Shown: positions 9,641 through 18,632, numbered from the stretch's first letter. The stretch: 64,000 nt of DNA from Streptomyces toyocaensis (GCF_000725125.1 NZ_JFCB01000025.1:1-64000); one strand, 5' to 3'. Translations and numbers: made by a program. Notes: generated by a model not told the origin, from the sequence alone.

Positions 9641-10600
9641 ATGACCGCAAGCACCACCCGTCGTACCACCGCCGCACGCTCCCGGATTGCAGCGGTCGGC
9701 GCGATCGCGGTCGCAGGCGCACTGATTCTCACCGGCTGCGGTGACCAGACGGACAAGAGCAGCGACAGCAACACGGCCGACTCGTCCAGCGCCCCGCTCG
9801 CCGACAAGCTCCCGGCCGACATCCGCAAGGCGGGCGTCGTCAAGGTGGGCTCCGACATCGCGTACCCGCCGGTCGAGTTCATGAAGGACGGCAAGGCCGT
9901 CGGCATCGACCCCGACATCGCGGAAGCCCTCGGCAAGCAGCTCGGCGTGAAGTTCGACTTCCAGAACGGCAAGTTCGACCAGCTCATCGTCGGTCTGCAG
10001 TCCGAGCGCTTCAACGTGATCATGTCCGCGATGAACGACACCAAGGACCGCCAGAACGGCATCGACTCGGACACCGGCAAGAAGGCCGGCGAGGGCATCG
10101 ACTTCGTCGACTACTTCACCGCCGGCACGTCGATCCTCGTCCAGAAGGGCAACCCCAAGGGCATCAAGACCCTGGACGACCTGTGCGGCAAGGTCGTGGC
10201 GCTGCAGCGCGGCACCACCTCCGAGGGCATCGCCAACGCGCAGAACAAGAAGTGCACCGACGACGGCAAGCCGGCCATCAAGCTCCAGACCTACGACACC
10301 GACCCCGAGGCGCTGCTCCGACTGAAGCAGGGCGCGTCCGTCGCCGACCTCAACGACTTCCCGGTCGCCGCGTACAACGCCAAGACGTCGGGCGGCGGCA
10401 AGGACTTCGAGGTCGTCGGCGAGCAGATCGAGGCCGGTCCGTACGGCATCGGCATCAGCAAGGACCAGACCCAGCTGCGCGACGCCATCCAGGCCGCCAT
10501 GAACGCCATCATCGAGAACGGCGCGTACACGAAGATCCTCGAGAAGTGGAACGTCACGGACGGCGCGGTGACCGAGGCGAAGATCAACGGCGGTTCCTGA
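9641..10600 (+). CDS. ABC transporter substrate-binding lipoprotein, glutamate/polar amino-acid type
   Basis: A 319-residue extracellular solute-binding protein of family 3. The N-terminus is a lipoprotein signal: Arg-rich, then AVGAIAVAGALILTGC with the lipobox LTGC and lipidated Cys33. The mature protein starts with a Ser/Asp linker and a first lobe (GVVKVGSDIAYPPVEFMKDG). The ATG at 9641 follows GGAGGAA; an upstream in-frame start would bury the signal sequence. It heads a three-gene operon with permease and ATPase. Glutamate or another polar amino acid is the likely ligand by family resemblance. Confidence 0.93.
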   Translation: MTASTTRRTTAARSRIAAVGAIAVAGALILTGCGDQTDKSSDSNTADSSSAPLADKLPADIRKAGVVKVGSDIAYPPVEFMKDGKAVGIDPDIAEALGKQLGVKFDFQNGKFDQLIVGLQSERFNVIMSAMNDTKDRQNGIDSDTGKKAGEGIDFVDYFTAGTSILVQKGNPKGIKTLDDLCGKVVALQRGTTSEGIANAQNKKCTDDGKPAIKLQTYDTDPEALLRLKQGASVADLNDFPVAAYNAKTSGGGKDFEVVGEQIEAGPYGIGISKDQTQLRDAIQAAMNAIIENGAYTKILEKWNVTDGAVTEAKINGGS

Positions 10601-10628
10601 ACCTCGGCGACACTGAAGGGCAGTCACT

Positions 10629-11558
10629 GTGACGGACACGGTTGACAAGGCTCCGGCGCCATCGGTGCCGCCGGAGCAGATCAAGGCGATCCCGGTGCGC
10701 CACTACGGCCGCTGGGTGGCCGGCGCGGTGGTCATCGCGATCCTGGTGCTGATCGGGATCGCCTTCTCCAACGCGAACATCAACTACGGCATCATCCCCG
10801 ACTACCTCACCGACGGGACGATTCTGTCCGGCGCCTGGCACACGCTGTACATCTCGGTGCTCGCCATGGTGCTCGGTCTCGTCCTGGGCGTGATCCTCGC
10901 GGTCATGCGGATGTCGTCGAACCCGGTCACCAGCGCGGTGGCCTACTTCTACGTCTGGTTCTTCCGCGGCACGCCCGTTCTGGTCCAGCTCCTCATCTGG
11001 TACAACATCGCGCTCGTGTTCCCCACCCTCAACCTGGGGTTCTACAAGGACGAGATGAACCAGGTGATGACGCCGTTCCTGGCGGCGCTGCTGGGGCTCG
11101 GCCTGAACGAGGCCGCGTACATGTCCGAGATCGTCCGCGCGGGCATCCAGTCCGTCGACGAGGGACAGACGGAGGCGTCGCACGCGCTCGGCATGACCCA
11201 GGCCAAGACGCTGCGCCGGGTGGTCCTCCCGCAGGCGATGCGGGTGATCGTGCCGCCGACGGGCAACGAGTTCATCAACATGCTGAAGACCTCCTCGCTG
11301 GCCTACGCGGTGCAGTTCAACGAACTCATCAAGCGGTCCACCGACGTCTCCAGCACCTCGCTCGCGGTGGTCGAGATGTACTTCGTGGCGTCGATCTGGT
11401 ACCTGGCACTCACCAGCGTCTTCAGTGTCGGCCAGTACTACCTCGAGCGCCGCTACGCCCGCGGTTCGACGCGCAATCTGCCGCCGACACCGCTGCAGCG
11501 CCTGAAGAAGAACCTCCGCCTCTTCAACTCCTTCAGCCGGCCGGGGGTGACCCGATGA
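10629..11558 (+). CDS. ABC transporter permease, polar amino-acid type
   Basis: A 309-residue HisM/GlnP-type permease. A short cytoplasmic N-terminus is followed by TM1 ([17 protein letters not shown]), a periplasmic loop and about four further helices. The EAA coupling loop is visible: [20 protein letters not shown], then [17 protein letters not shown]. Only one permease gene is present, so the pore is probably a homodimer, unlike gluABCD systems with two permeases. The start is GTG at 10629, 28 bases after the binding-protein stop. Its TGA overlaps the ATPase ATG. Confidence 0.93.
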   Translation: MTDTVDKAPAPSVPPEQIKAIPVRHYGRWVAGAVVIAILVLIGIAFSNANINYGIIPDYLTDGTILSGAWHTLYISVLAMVLGLVLGVILAVMRMSSNPVTSAVAYFYVWFFRGTPVLVQLLIWYNIALVFPTLNLGFYKDEMNQVMTPFLAALLGLGLNEAAYMSEIVRAGIQSVDEGQTEASHALGMTQAKTLRRVVLPQAMRVIVPPTGNEFINMLKTSSLAYAVQFNELIKRSTDVSSTSLAVVEMYFVASIWYLALTSVFSVGQYYLERRYARGSTRNLPPTPLQRLKKNLRLFNSFSRPGVTR

Positions 11559-12355
11559 GCAAGCTCAGCAAGGACGTCGTGAGCGGCACGAGCGGTCAGC
11601 CGATGGTCAAGGCGGAGGGCGTGCACAAGTCCTTCGGCCTCGCGCACATCCTCAAGGGCATCGACCTGGAGGTGAACGCGCGGGAGGTGTTCTGCCTGAT
11701 CGGCCCGTCCGGTTCCGGCAAGTCCACCTTCCTGCGGTGCATCAACCACCTGGAGAAGATCAGCGCCGGCCGGCTGTCCGTCGACGGCGAACTGGTCGGG
11801 TACCGGCAGAAGGGCGACAAGCTCTACGAGCTGAAGGAGAAGGAGGTCGCGGCGCAGCGACGGGACATCGGCATGGTGTTCCAGCGCTTCAACCTCTTCC
11901 CCCACATGACGGCGCTGGAGAACGTCATGGAGGCCCCGGTCCAGGTCAAGCGGGAGACCAGGGCCGTGGCCCGGGAGCGTGCCGAGCGGCTGCTGGACCG
12001 GGTCGGTCTCGGCGACCGCAGGGGCCACTACCCCGCACAGCTCTCCGGAGGTCAGCAGCAGCGCGTCGCCATCGCCCGCGCACTGGCGATGCAGCCCAAG
12101 CTGATGCTCTTCGACGAGCCGACGTCGGCCCTCGACCCGGAACTCGTCGGCGAGGTCCTCGACGTGATGCGCGACCTCGCCGAGGACGGCATGACGATGA
12201 TCGTCGTCACCCACGAGATGGGCTTCGCACGGGAGGTGGGCGACTCGCTGGTGTTCATGGACGACGGCGTGGTCGTCGAGTCCGGACACCCGCGCGAGGT
12301 GCTGACCAACCCGCAGCACGACCGCACCAAGTCGTTCCTGTCCAAGGTGCTCTGA
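11555..12355 (+). CDS. ABC transporter ATP-binding protein, polar amino-acid type
   Basis: A 266-residue GlnQ/GluA-type ATPase energising the transporter. Walker A is GPSGSGKST (~residue 50), the Q-loop lies in [13 protein letters not shown], the signature is [15 protein letters not shown], Walker B is [13 protein letters not shown], and the switch His is in [11 protein letters not shown]. An insertion after Walker A ([20 protein letters not shown]) is typical of this amino-acid subgroup. The ATG overlaps the permease stop (ATGA). The operon ends at the hairpin downstream. Confidence 0.95.
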   Translation: MSKLSKDVVSGTSGQPMVKAEGVHKSFGLAHILKGIDLEVNAREVFCLIGPSGSGKSTFLRCINHLEKISAGRLSVDGELVGYRQKGDKLYELKEKEVAAQRRDIGMVFQRFNLFPHMTALENVMEAPVQVKRETRAVARERAERLLDRVGLGDRRGHYPAQLSGGQQQRVAIARALAMQPKLMLFDEPTSALDPELVGEVLDVMRDLAEDGMTMIVVTHEMGFAREVGDSLVFMDDGVVVESGHPREVLTNPQHDRTKSFLSKVL

Positions 12356-12375
12356 CCGCGGCCGGGCGCACGGCG

Positions 12376-12408
12376 GAGGGGCGGTACGGATCTTCCGTAC
12401 CGCCCCTC
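12376..12408. terminator. bidirectional terminator between ABC operon and methyltransferase
   Basis: A perfect 15-bp inverted repeat (GAGGGGCGGTACGGA 12376-12390, loop TCT, mirror 12394-12408). It sits between convergent genes and can serve both. Confidence 0.85.
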
Positions 12409-12417
12409 GCCCGTGTG

Positions 12418-13188
12418 CTACCTCAGCGCCAGCAGCAGGGTGTCCGACGGCGAGCACCAGACGGGCCGCGCCTCGCCGAACCCCTTCTCGCGCAGCACGC
12501 GCGCGTGCCAGGCGGCCGACGGCGTGTCGCCCTCGGCGTGCTCGCCGTAGATCTCGAACCGGCGGGCCGTCGGTCCGGCGAGGACCGGGTCCTTCGCGGC
12601 GAGGCGCCACCACTCGGCCCAGTCGAGGGCGCCGTCCGCCTTGGCCCGGTCCATGCGGGCGTGCCGCTGGGCGCGCTCGGCCGCGTTGATCCGGGGCGTC
12701 GTGTCGTCGATCATGTGATCCGCGTTCATGAAGACACCGCCGTCGCGGACCAGCCCCGCGATGTGCCCGTAGAGGTCCGCGAGGGGTTCCCGGTGCAGCC
12801 AGTGCAGGGCCGTCGCGGTCAGGACGGCGTCGTAGGAGTCGTGGGGCAGTGCCGCCGGCCACCCGGGATCCTTGAGGTCGGCCGTCACGAAGGAGACCCG
12901 TCCGTCCCCCGCGAAGGTGCCCTCGGCGATGGCGAGCAGCGCGGGGTCCAGGTCGACGCCGGTGCTGGTGGCGTCCGGGAACCGGGCGAGCAGCCGGGCG
13001 GTGATGCTGCCCGTGCCGCAGGCGAGGTCCAGCACGCGCGGGGCCGTGCCGACGAGGGCCTCGACCATGTCGAGCATGACCCGGAACCGCTCCTCGCGGT
13101 CGGGCATGTACCACTCCTGCTGCCGGTCCCAGCTCTCCTGCCAGGCCTGCCAGCCGGCGGTGGCCGTGGTGGTGTGCGCGTCCGTCAT
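12418..13188 (-). CDS. class I SAM-dependent methyltransferase
   Basis: A 256-residue methyltransferase. Motif I, RVLDLACGTGSITARLLARF, is at residues ~51-70; the acidic loop is STGVDLDPALL; motif II/III lie in VSFVTADLKDPGW and YDAVLTATALHWLHR. The N-terminus is rich in Trp (GWQAWQESWDRQQEWYMPDREERF). The substrate is unknown; the fold resembles small-molecule methyltransferases of the trans-aconitate type. It is transcribed divergently from the CGNR gene and stands alone. Confidence 0.9.
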   Translation of the reverse strand: MTDAHTTTATAGWQAWQESWDRQQEWYMPDREERFRVMLDMVEALVGTAPRVLDLACGTGSITARLLARFPDATSTGVDLDPALLAIAEGTFAGDGRVSFVTADLKDPGWPAALPHDSYDAVLTATALHWLHREPLADLYGHIAGLVRDGGVFMNADHMIDDTTPRINAAERAQRHARMDRAKADGALDWAEWWRLAAKDPVLAGPTARRFEIYGEHAEGDTPSAAWHARVLREKGFGEARPVWCSPSDTLLLALR

Positions 13189-13288
13189 CGAGCCCCTCCC
13201 TCGTCTCCGTCACGTAATACCCTTGCAGCACGACCGTCTATTACCCGACCGCACGCACGACCCTAGAGCCCCTGCGTAAGGACTACAA

Positions 13289-13939
13289 GTGGAACTGGCC
13301 TATTACTCGGATTACGCCGTACGCCTCGTCAACACCGAGGAGCCGGCCCGGGGGAAGGACATGCTCACCTCGGTCGAGGCCGTCCGGGATCTGTTCGGCG
13401 CGAACCAGTCGGCCGCCCGGCGCGCCACCGACGCCGATGTGACGCGGTTCCGCTCGGTCCGGGCCAGGCTCCGCTCGGTCTTCGACGCGGCGGACGGCGG
13501 CGACGAGACGCTCGCCGTCGACCTGCTGAACTCGCTGCTGCTGGAGTTCCCCGTCAGCCCGCAGATCTCCGGCCACGACTTCCGCGACGACGACGGCCGT
13601 CCGCTGTGGCACATGCACCTGGCCGACCACCCGTCCAACGCGACCGCCGGCTATGCCGCCATCGCCGCCATGGGCCTCGCCTTCCACCTCACCGAGTACG
13701 GCGTGGACCGGCTCGGCCTGTGCGAGGCGCCACCCTGCCGCAACGCCTACCTGGACACCTCGACCAACCGCTCCCGCCGCTACTGCTCCGACCGCTGCGC
13801 CACCCGCGCCAACGTGGCCGCCTACCGCGCGCGCAAACGCCTGGAGGCCGACCGGCCGGAGAGCACGGGCCGCGCCGACGACAGCGCCCAGCCCACCACG
13901 GCCAGCGGCGACCGCCGCCCCGAGCCGCGCGGCCGGTAA
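13289..13939 (+). CDS. CGNR zinc-finger transcription factor
   Basis: A 216-residue protein with the two-domain layout of the CGNR family. An N-terminal ABATE-like domain (~1-140) starts MELAYYSDYAVRLVNT. The C-terminal zinc finger reads C-x4-C-RNAYLDTSTNRSRRYC-SDRC, then a basic helix RANVAAYRARKR. Residues ~180-216 are an Arg/Pro/Asp tail with no fold, encoded antisense to the 3' end of sodX. The GTG at 13289 is the only start before the conserved N-terminus. It probably binds DNA; the inducer is unknown. Confidence 0.9.
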   Translation: MELAYYSDYAVRLVNTEEPARGKDMLTSVEAVRDLFGANQSAARRATDADVTRFRSVRARLRSVFDAADGGDETLAVDLLNSLLLEFPVSPQISGHDFRDDDGRPLWHMHLADHPSNATAGYAAIAAMGLAFHLTEYGVDRLGLCEAPPCRNAYLDTSTNRSRRYCSDRCATRANVAAYRARKRLEADRPESTGRADDSAQPTTASGDRRPEPRGR

Positions 13940-14256
13940 CGGAACCGGACCCGGCCCAGCACCAGCTCGTCGGGGACGACGCCGTAGTCGGTGCTGTCCC
14001 CGCCGGCGTAGGCGTTGTCCCCCAGCACCCACCAGCCGCCGTCGCGCCGCTCGGCGGCCCGCTTGACGACCAGCAGGTCCTGCTGGAAGGGATGCCGCAG
14101 CACGATCACGTCACCGCGTCTGACCCGGGCGCCGTAGTGCACGAGGAGCCGGTCCCCGTGGTGCAGCGTGGGCACCATGGACGGCCCGGTCACCTCGGCC
14201 ACCCCGAAGGGCAGCGGGGCCCTCGCCCGCTCGGCGTCCCGCGACAGCTCAGGCAT
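13822..14256 (-). CDS. sodX: nickel-type superoxide dismutase maturation protease
   Basis: A 144-residue S26 (signal-peptidase-like) serine protease. The catalytic Ser26 is in VTGPSMVPTLHHGD and the general base Lys65 in LLVVKRAAER; WVLGDNAYAGGDST is the conserved S26 box. No transmembrane anchor is visible, consistent with a cytoplasmic processing enzyme. It lies divergently next to sodN, whose 14-residue leader must be removed to expose the Ni-binding His. The C-terminal ~38 codons overlap the CGNR gene by 118 bp on the opposite strand. Confidence 0.93.
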   Translation of the reverse strand: MPELSRDAERARAPLPFGVAEVTGPSMVPTLHHGDRLLVHYGARVRRGDVIVLRHPFQQDLLVVKRAAERRDGGWWVLGDNAYAGGDSTDYGVVPDELVLGRVRFRYRPRGSGRRSPLAVVGWALSSARPVLSGRSASRRLRAR

Positions 14257-14400
14257 CTCCCGGCACCTCCCCTTCTTCCTCCACCAGTCTCAGTCTCACC
14301 CCGGACTTTTGTCCTAAGCCCGCGGGGGCACTCGCGAAAAGCCGTCCGCCACGGAGTAATGTCCAGTGTGAGAAGACGATCACGAGGAAGGAAACGCTCC

Positions 14401-14796
14401 ATGCTTTCCCGCCTGTTTGCCCCCAAGGTCAAGGTCAGCGCCCACTGCGACCTGCCCTGCGGCGTGTACGACCCGGCCCAGGCCCGCATCGAGGCGGAGT
14501 CGGTGAAGGCCGTCCAGGAGAAGATGGCCGGCAACGACGACCCGCACTACCAGGCCCGCGCCACGGTCATCAAGGAGCAGCGCGCCGAGCTGGCCAAGCA
14601 CCACGTCTCCGTGCTGTGGAGCGACTACTTCAAGCCGCCGCACTTCGAGAAGTACCCGGAGCTGCACCAGCTGGTCAACGACACCCTGAAGGCCCTGTCG
14701 GCCGCCAAGGCCTCGACGGACCCGGCGACCGGCCAGAAGGCGCTGGACTACATCGCCCAGATCGACAAGATCTTCTGGGAGACCAAGAAGGCTTGA
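14401..14796 (+). CDS. sodN: nickel superoxide dismutase
   Basis: A 131-residue precursor. The leader MLSRLFAPKVKVSA (14 residues) precedes HCDLPCGVYDP, the nickel hook; after cleavage His15, Cys16 and Cys20 become His1, Cys2 and Cys6, the Ni ligands. The remainder is the helical bundle forming the hexamer, with the expected length. Cytoplasmic superoxide removal when nickel is available. The ATG at 14401 has GAAGGAAA upstream, and sodX is divergent. Expression is nickel-dependent in S. coelicolor (known), but I cannot point to a Nur site here. Confidence 0.97.
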   Translation: MLSRLFAPKVKVSAHCDLPCGVYDPAQARIEAESVKAVQEKMAGNDDPHYQARATVIKEQRAELAKHHVSVLWSDYFKPPHFEKYPELHQLVNDTLKALSAAKASTDPATGQKALDYIAQIDKIFWETKKA

Positions 14797-14846
14797 TCCT
14801 CATGCCTTCCGACGCGCGGTTCCTCACGGCTCGCAGCGTCCCCCAC

Positions 14847-14901
14847 CCGCACCCGGCCCCACGGTCCGCCTCCCACGGCGTCCCCGACGGGCCGGGTGCG
14901 G
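14847..14901 (+). terminator. probable terminator downstream of sodN
   Basis: A perfect 13-bp inverted repeat (CCGCACCCGGCCC 14847-14859 and 14889-14901) with a 29-nt loop, located 50 bases after the sodN stop. There is no T run. Confidence 0.5.
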
Positions 14902-14932
14902 TCGTCTGCGGCACCACCCGGCGGAGGCGCCG

Positions 14933-16018
14933 GTGACCGCCACGGACATGTCGCGCCGTGCCCGTCTGGCCGCCCACGGCACGGTCTCCACGGCCCTGGC
15001 GCGGTGCAGTGACCGCGCCCTCGCCTCCCTCGTGGAGCGGGCCGCGCCGGCCGGCTCCGGCATCGGCGGGAAGTCGGCCCTGACGGAGGTCGCGGGAATC
15101 CCGGTCTTCGTCAAACGGGTGCCCCTCACCGACGTGGAACTGCGGCCGGAGCACCTCCGGTCCACGGCGAATCTCTTCCGGCTCCCCGTCTACTGCCATT
15201 ACGGCGTCGGTGCCATCGGCGGGCCGGGCTTCGGTGCCTGGCGGGAGCTCGCCGCGCACATCATGACGACCCACTGGGTACTGGCGGCGGAGCACGAGGG
15301 ATTCCCCCTGATGTACCACTGGCGGGTGCTGCCGGACTCGACGCCCCTGCCCGAGGAACTCGCCGACGTCGAACGGGCCGTCGCCTACTGGGGCGGCGAC
15401 CCGCGGGTCCGCGACCGGATCCGGGCCCTGGAGCAGTCGTCCGCCAGTGTCGCGCTGTTCCTGGAGTACATCCCGCGGAACCTGCACCAGTGGCTGGGCG
15501 AGCGGATCGAAGCGGGGGGCGAGACCGCCGACCGGGCCTGCGCCATGGTGGAGAGGGGCCTGGCGGCCGGCGTCTCGTTCATGAACAGCCGCGGGCTGCT
15601 GCACTTCGACGCGCACTTCGAGAACATCCTGACCGACGGCAGGCGCCTGTACTTCGCCGACTACGGTCTCGCCCTCTCCGCGGGGTTCCAGCTCTCGCCG
15701 GACGAGGCCGAGTTCTTCGGTCGGCATCGGACGTACGACCGCTGTCACACCGCCACGTACCTGGTGAACTGGCTCGTCACCGCTCTGTACGACATCCGCA
15801 GGGAGGACCGGGACGGCCGCCGCGCGCTGGTGCGCGCCTTCGCGGAGGGCGAGCGTCCCACGGGTATCTCCCGCGAGGCCGCGGCGATCCTCGCCCGGCA
15901 CGCGCCGGTCGCCGCGGTGATGTCCGACTTCAACCGCGCGTTCCAGGACCGCAGCAGACGGACCCCCTACCCGCTGGAGGAGATCCGCCGGCTCGGCGGC
16001 ACAACGGGCGGGCCCTGA
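14933..16018 (+). CDS. protein-kinase-fold protein (phosphotransferase-like)
   Basis: A 361-residue cytosolic protein with a eukaryotic-like kinase core. Candidate ATP lysine K61 is in PVFVKRVPL and a possible helix-C Glu105 in GAWRELAAH. The catalytic loop is LLHFDAHFENIL (Asp226, Asn231) and the metal Asp243 is in YFADYG, replacing DFG. The Gly-rich loop is weak and there is no extracellular domain, so it could phosphorylate a small molecule as easily as a protein. The GTG at 14933 follows GGCGGAGG. It is an orphan gene between sodN and an AraC operon. Confidence 0.8.
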   Translation: MTATDMSRRARLAAHGTVSTALARCSDRALASLVERAAPAGSGIGGKSALTEVAGIPVFVKRVPLTDVELRPEHLRSTANLFRLPVYCHYGVGAIGGPGFGAWRELAAHIMTTHWVLAAEHEGFPLMYHWRVLPDSTPLPEELADVERAVAYWGGDPRVRDRIRALEQSSASVALFLEYIPRNLHQWLGERIEAGGETADRACAMVERGLAAGVSFMNSRGLLHFDAHFENILTDGRRLYFADYGLALSAGFQLSPDEAEFFGRHRTYDRCHTATYLVNWLVTALYDIRREDRDGRRALVRAFAEGERPTGISREAAAILARHAPVAAVMSDFNRAFQDRSRRTPYPLEEIRRLGGTTGGP

Positions 16019-16089
16019 GGGTCCGGCGGGCCGACCTGCCCGCCGTCGTGCCGCCTCGGCGGGGGTGCGGGGCGTGGGATGCTGGGCGG

Positions 16090-16512
16090 GTGGAGCTGGA
16101 GGATCTGGTGCGGCTGCGGCGGGCCCGGGACCGGATGGACCGGGAGTACGCCGAGCCGCTCGACGTCTCCGCGCTCGCGCGGACCGCGCTGATGTCGCCC
16201 GGCCACTTCCAGCGCAGCTTCCGCGCGGCCTACGGGCAGACGCCGTACGCCTACCTCATGACGAGGCGCGTCGAACGCGCCAAGGCGCTGCTGCGGCGGG
16301 GCGACCTCACGGTGACGGAGGTGTGCCTGGCGGTCGGCTGCACCTCGCTCGGGTCGTTCAGCTCGCGTTTCACCGAGCTGGTCGGTCAGACGCCGAGCGC
16401 CTACCGGGCCCGGTCGCACGAGGAGAGCGCGGTGATCCCGCCGTGCGTGGCACGGACGTACACCCGACCGGTCCGGGGCCGCACCCGGGTCGATCCCGGC
16501 GAAACCTTCTAG
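16090..16512 (+). CDS. short AraC family transcriptional regulator
   Basis: A 140-residue protein consisting of little more than the AraC/XylS DNA-binding domain: LDVSALARTALMSPGHFQRSF is the first HTH, and VTEVCLAVGCTSLGSFSSRF the second. There is no N-terminal sensor domain. The start is the GTG at 16090, chosen because the frame upstream runs antisense-like through the kinase gene. Two VOC genes follow within 10 bases, so it likely controls or belongs to that operon. Confidence 0.88.
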   Translation: MELEDLVRLRRARDRMDREYAEPLDVSALARTALMSPGHFQRSFRAAYGQTPYAYLMTRRVERAKALLRRGDLTVTEVCLAVGCTSLGSFSSRFTELVGQTPSAYRARSHEESAVIPPCVARTYTRPVRGRTRVDPGETF

Positions 16513-16521
16513 CGTGGGCGT

Positions 16522-16950
16522 ATGGACACAGGAACGGACGTGAGACTCGCCCAGTGCTTCATCGCCGTCGACGATCACGACAAGGCGCTGGCCTTCTACC
16601 GTGACGTGCTGGGCCTCGAGGTCCGCAACGACGTGGGATTCGAGGGGATGCGGTGGGTGACGGTCGCCTCGCCCGAGCAGCCGGACGTGGAGATCGTGCT
16701 GGAGCCGCCCGCCGCGAACCCGGACGCCTCCCCCGGCGACCGGCAGGCGATGGCGGAGCTGCTGGCCAAGGGCATGCTGCGCGGTGTCAACTTCACCACC
16801 ACCGACTGCGACGCCCTCTTCGAGCGCGTCCGGGCCGCCGGCGCGGACGTGCTCCAGGAGCCGGTGGACCAGCCGTACGGGGTGCGTGACTGCGCGTTCC
16901 GCGACCCGGCGGGGAACATGCTGCGCTTCATGGAACGCCCCGCGCGGTGA
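16522..16950 (+). CDS. VOC/glyoxalase superfamily protein
   Basis: A 142-residue single VOC domain pair: QCFIAVDDHDKALAFYRDVLGLEV at the N-terminus and FRDPAGNMLRFMER at the C-terminus, the standard beta-alpha-beta-beta-beta modules. The metal-binding pattern is partly present (terminal Glu; the His position is less clear), so it may be a resistance or lyase type; the substrate is unknown. It lies between the AraC gene and a second VOC gene whose GTG overlaps its stop. Confidence 0.88.
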   Translation: MDTGTDVRLAQCFIAVDDHDKALAFYRDVLGLEVRNDVGFEGMRWVTVASPEQPDVEIVLEPPAANPDASPGDRQAMAELLAKGMLRGVNFTTTDCDALFERVRAAGADVLQEPVDQPYGVRDCAFRDPAGNMLRFMERPAR

Positions 16951-17699
16951 GCGTCCGGTGGACGTACGCCTTCATCGACCGCCCCGCCGCGCTCGTCGGC
17001 CGGGCCGGTGACTTCTGGACGGCCGTCACGGGGACCCGGCTGTCCGGACCGAGCGGTGACGACGGCGAGTTCGCGACCCTGACGGCGGACGGCGCCGACG
17101 CCTGCGTGGGGATGCAGCGGATCGTCTCGGGCGGGGGTGGTACGCACCTCGACTTCTCCGTGGACGACGTCCCGGGTTTCGCCGCGGCGGCGGTGCGGCT
17201 GGGTGGCAGGACGGTCGCCGAGCGCGAGGGGCTGTCCGTGCTGCGGTCGCCCGCCGGGCAGCCGTTCTGCGCGGTGCGCTGGCACGGGGAGTCGGTCCGG
17301 CCGCCCGTCGTGCACGGCAGCCGGCTGGACCAGGTGTGCCTCGACCTGCCGCCGTCCCTCCACGACGCCGAGGTCGCCTTCTGGAGCGGGCTACTGCCCG
17401 GCTGGGACTCCGTCCCCGGCTCGCTGCCGGAGTTCCACGTGGTCAGGCCACCGGCCGGGCTCCCCGTGCGCATCCTGCTCCAGCGACTGCGGGAGGAACG
17501 GCCCGTCTCGGCGCATCCCGACCTGGCCTGCGCCGACATCCGGGCGTCCCGGGCATGGCACGAGAGCCTCGGGGCGTCGTCGGTGGCCGCGTTCGACCAC
17601 TGGACGGTGATGCGGGACCCGACGGGCGGCCTCTACTGTCTGACCGGCCGCGACCCGGAGACGGGCGGGGTGACGCGCCGGGACGCGAACCGGCGGTGA
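16947..17699 (+). CDS. two-domain VOC family protein
   Basis: A 250-residue protein made of two VOC-like halves (about 1-112, ending QPFCAVRWHGE, and 113-240, ending MRDPTGGLYCLTGRDP). The first half is diverged. The GTG start overlaps the preceding TGA (GTGA). The function is unknown; co-transcription with a short AraC regulator and another VOC protein suggests a small-molecule detoxification or modification unit. Confidence 0.83.
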   Translation: MSVRWTYAFIDRPAALVGRAGDFWTAVTGTRLSGPSGDDGEFATLTADGADACVGMQRIVSGGGGTHLDFSVDDVPGFAAAAVRLGGRTVAEREGLSVLRSPAGQPFCAVRWHGESVRPPVVHGSRLDQVCLDLPPSLHDAEVAFWSGLLPGWDSVPGSLPEFHVVRPPAGLPVRILLQRLREERPVSAHPDLACADIRASRAWHESLGASSVAAFDHWTVMRDPTGGLYCLTGRDPETGGVTRRDANRR

Positions 17700-17738
17700 C
17701 GAGGCAGCGGCGCCGCACGCCGTCCTCGACGACCGGTG

Positions 17739-17987
17739 CTAGCGCGTCGTGGCGGCCTGGCCTCCGGTGTCCCCGCCCGCCGGGGCGGACTGCGGAGCGC
17801 CGGTCGTCTCGGACGACGGGGGCGCCGTGCCGGCGTCGGCCGCCCGGTCCGGGCACTCCTCGCACTCCGGGTTGCGGCACGGGCCGCGCACCCATACCGG
17901 GACCCACGCGCCCAGCGTCTTGTGGCGCCGGACCACCATGTCCACTGGCTGTCCACAGACGGGACAGGCCGGTTGTTCGCTGCCCAT
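17739..17987 (-). CDS. small zinc-ribbon-like protein
   Basis: An 82-residue protein. The N-terminal half has CPVC at residues 8-11 and CRNPECEEC around 37-45, a possible four-Cys zinc site with an aromatic core between (LGAWVPVWVRGP). The C-terminal ~35 residues are Ala/Gly/Thr-rich and disordered. It lies 26 bases downstream of the DHFR-like gene on the same strand and is probably co-transcribed. No function is known to me. Confidence 0.75.
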   Translation of the reverse strand: MGSEQPACPVCGQPVDMVVRRHKTLGAWVPVWVRGPCRNPECEECPDRAADAGTAPPSSETTGAPQSAPAGGDTGGQAATTR

Positions 17988-18013
17988 GCCCTCAGGGTAG
18001 GCCCGGCGGCCGG

Positions 18014-18598
18014 TCAGTGCTTCCTGCTGTACGTCCGTACCAGTACGCCGTTGCCCAATGCGCGCACCGACTCCAGCGTGAACTCCGTGATGGCGAAGCC
18101 GGAGGCGAACATCGGCATGCCGGAGCCCTGGACGATGGGATACGTCTTGATGACCAGCTCGTCGATCTCGTCGACCAGCTCACCGGCGAGTCCGGCCCCG
18201 CCGCACAGATAGACGTCGTACGCGCTGTCCTCCGCCTTCAGCGCGCGCACCCGGCCGACCAGGTCGTCCGCGATGATCTCGACGTTCGGGTCGGGCGACT
18301 CCCCCAGCGTGCGGGAGGCGACGTATTCGCGCAGGTGGGCATAGGGGCTGGTGATGCCCTCCTTCAGGGCCAGGTCGTAGCTGGCCCTGCCTTGGACGAT
18401 CGTGTCGAACCGCTTGTTCGGCAGGTCGTCCATGCCGAGCGCGCGCCGGCCATGGGTGGGCACCGTCTCCGGGTACTCCGCCCTGAGGAACTCGAGGAGC
18501 TCCTCGTCGACCAGGGAGATCATGGCCGACGCGTCGCCCTCCGGGTCCCCGATGAAGCCGTCGATGGAGCAGGCGATGAAGTACGTGAGCTTTCGCAA
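18014..18598 (-). CDS. dihydrofolate reductase-like (RibD C-terminal domain) protein
   Basis: A 194-residue protein beginning RKLTYFIACSIDGFIGDPEG and containing VYLCGGAGLAGELVDEIDELVI, both typical of the RibD_C/DHFR fold. No in-frame ATG or GTG fits the conserved N-terminus; the proposed start is TTG at 18598 with GGGAAGAG about 8 bases upstream. NADPH-dependent reductase activity is likely, but the substrate is unknown. A tandem-repeat operator-like region lies upstream. Confidence 0.85.
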   Translation of the reverse strand: MRKLTYFIACSIDGFIGDPEGDASAMISLVDEELLEFLRAEYPETVPTHGRRALGMDDLPNKRFDTIVQGRASYDLALKEGITSPYAHLREYVASRTLGESPDPNVEIIADDLVGRVRALKAEDSAYDVYLCGGAGLAGELVDEIDELVIKTYPIVQGSGMPMFASGFAITEFTLESVRALGNGVLVRTYSRKH

Positions 18599-18632
18599 CG
18601 CGGTCTCTTCCCGTAGGCGGCACTCGGCGTGA

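Noticed and set aside
14257-14400. Nur (nickel) operator between sodX and sodN
   Set aside because: No TTGCAA-type repeat could be identified; nickel control of sodN in S. coelicolor may not be through a Nur site here.
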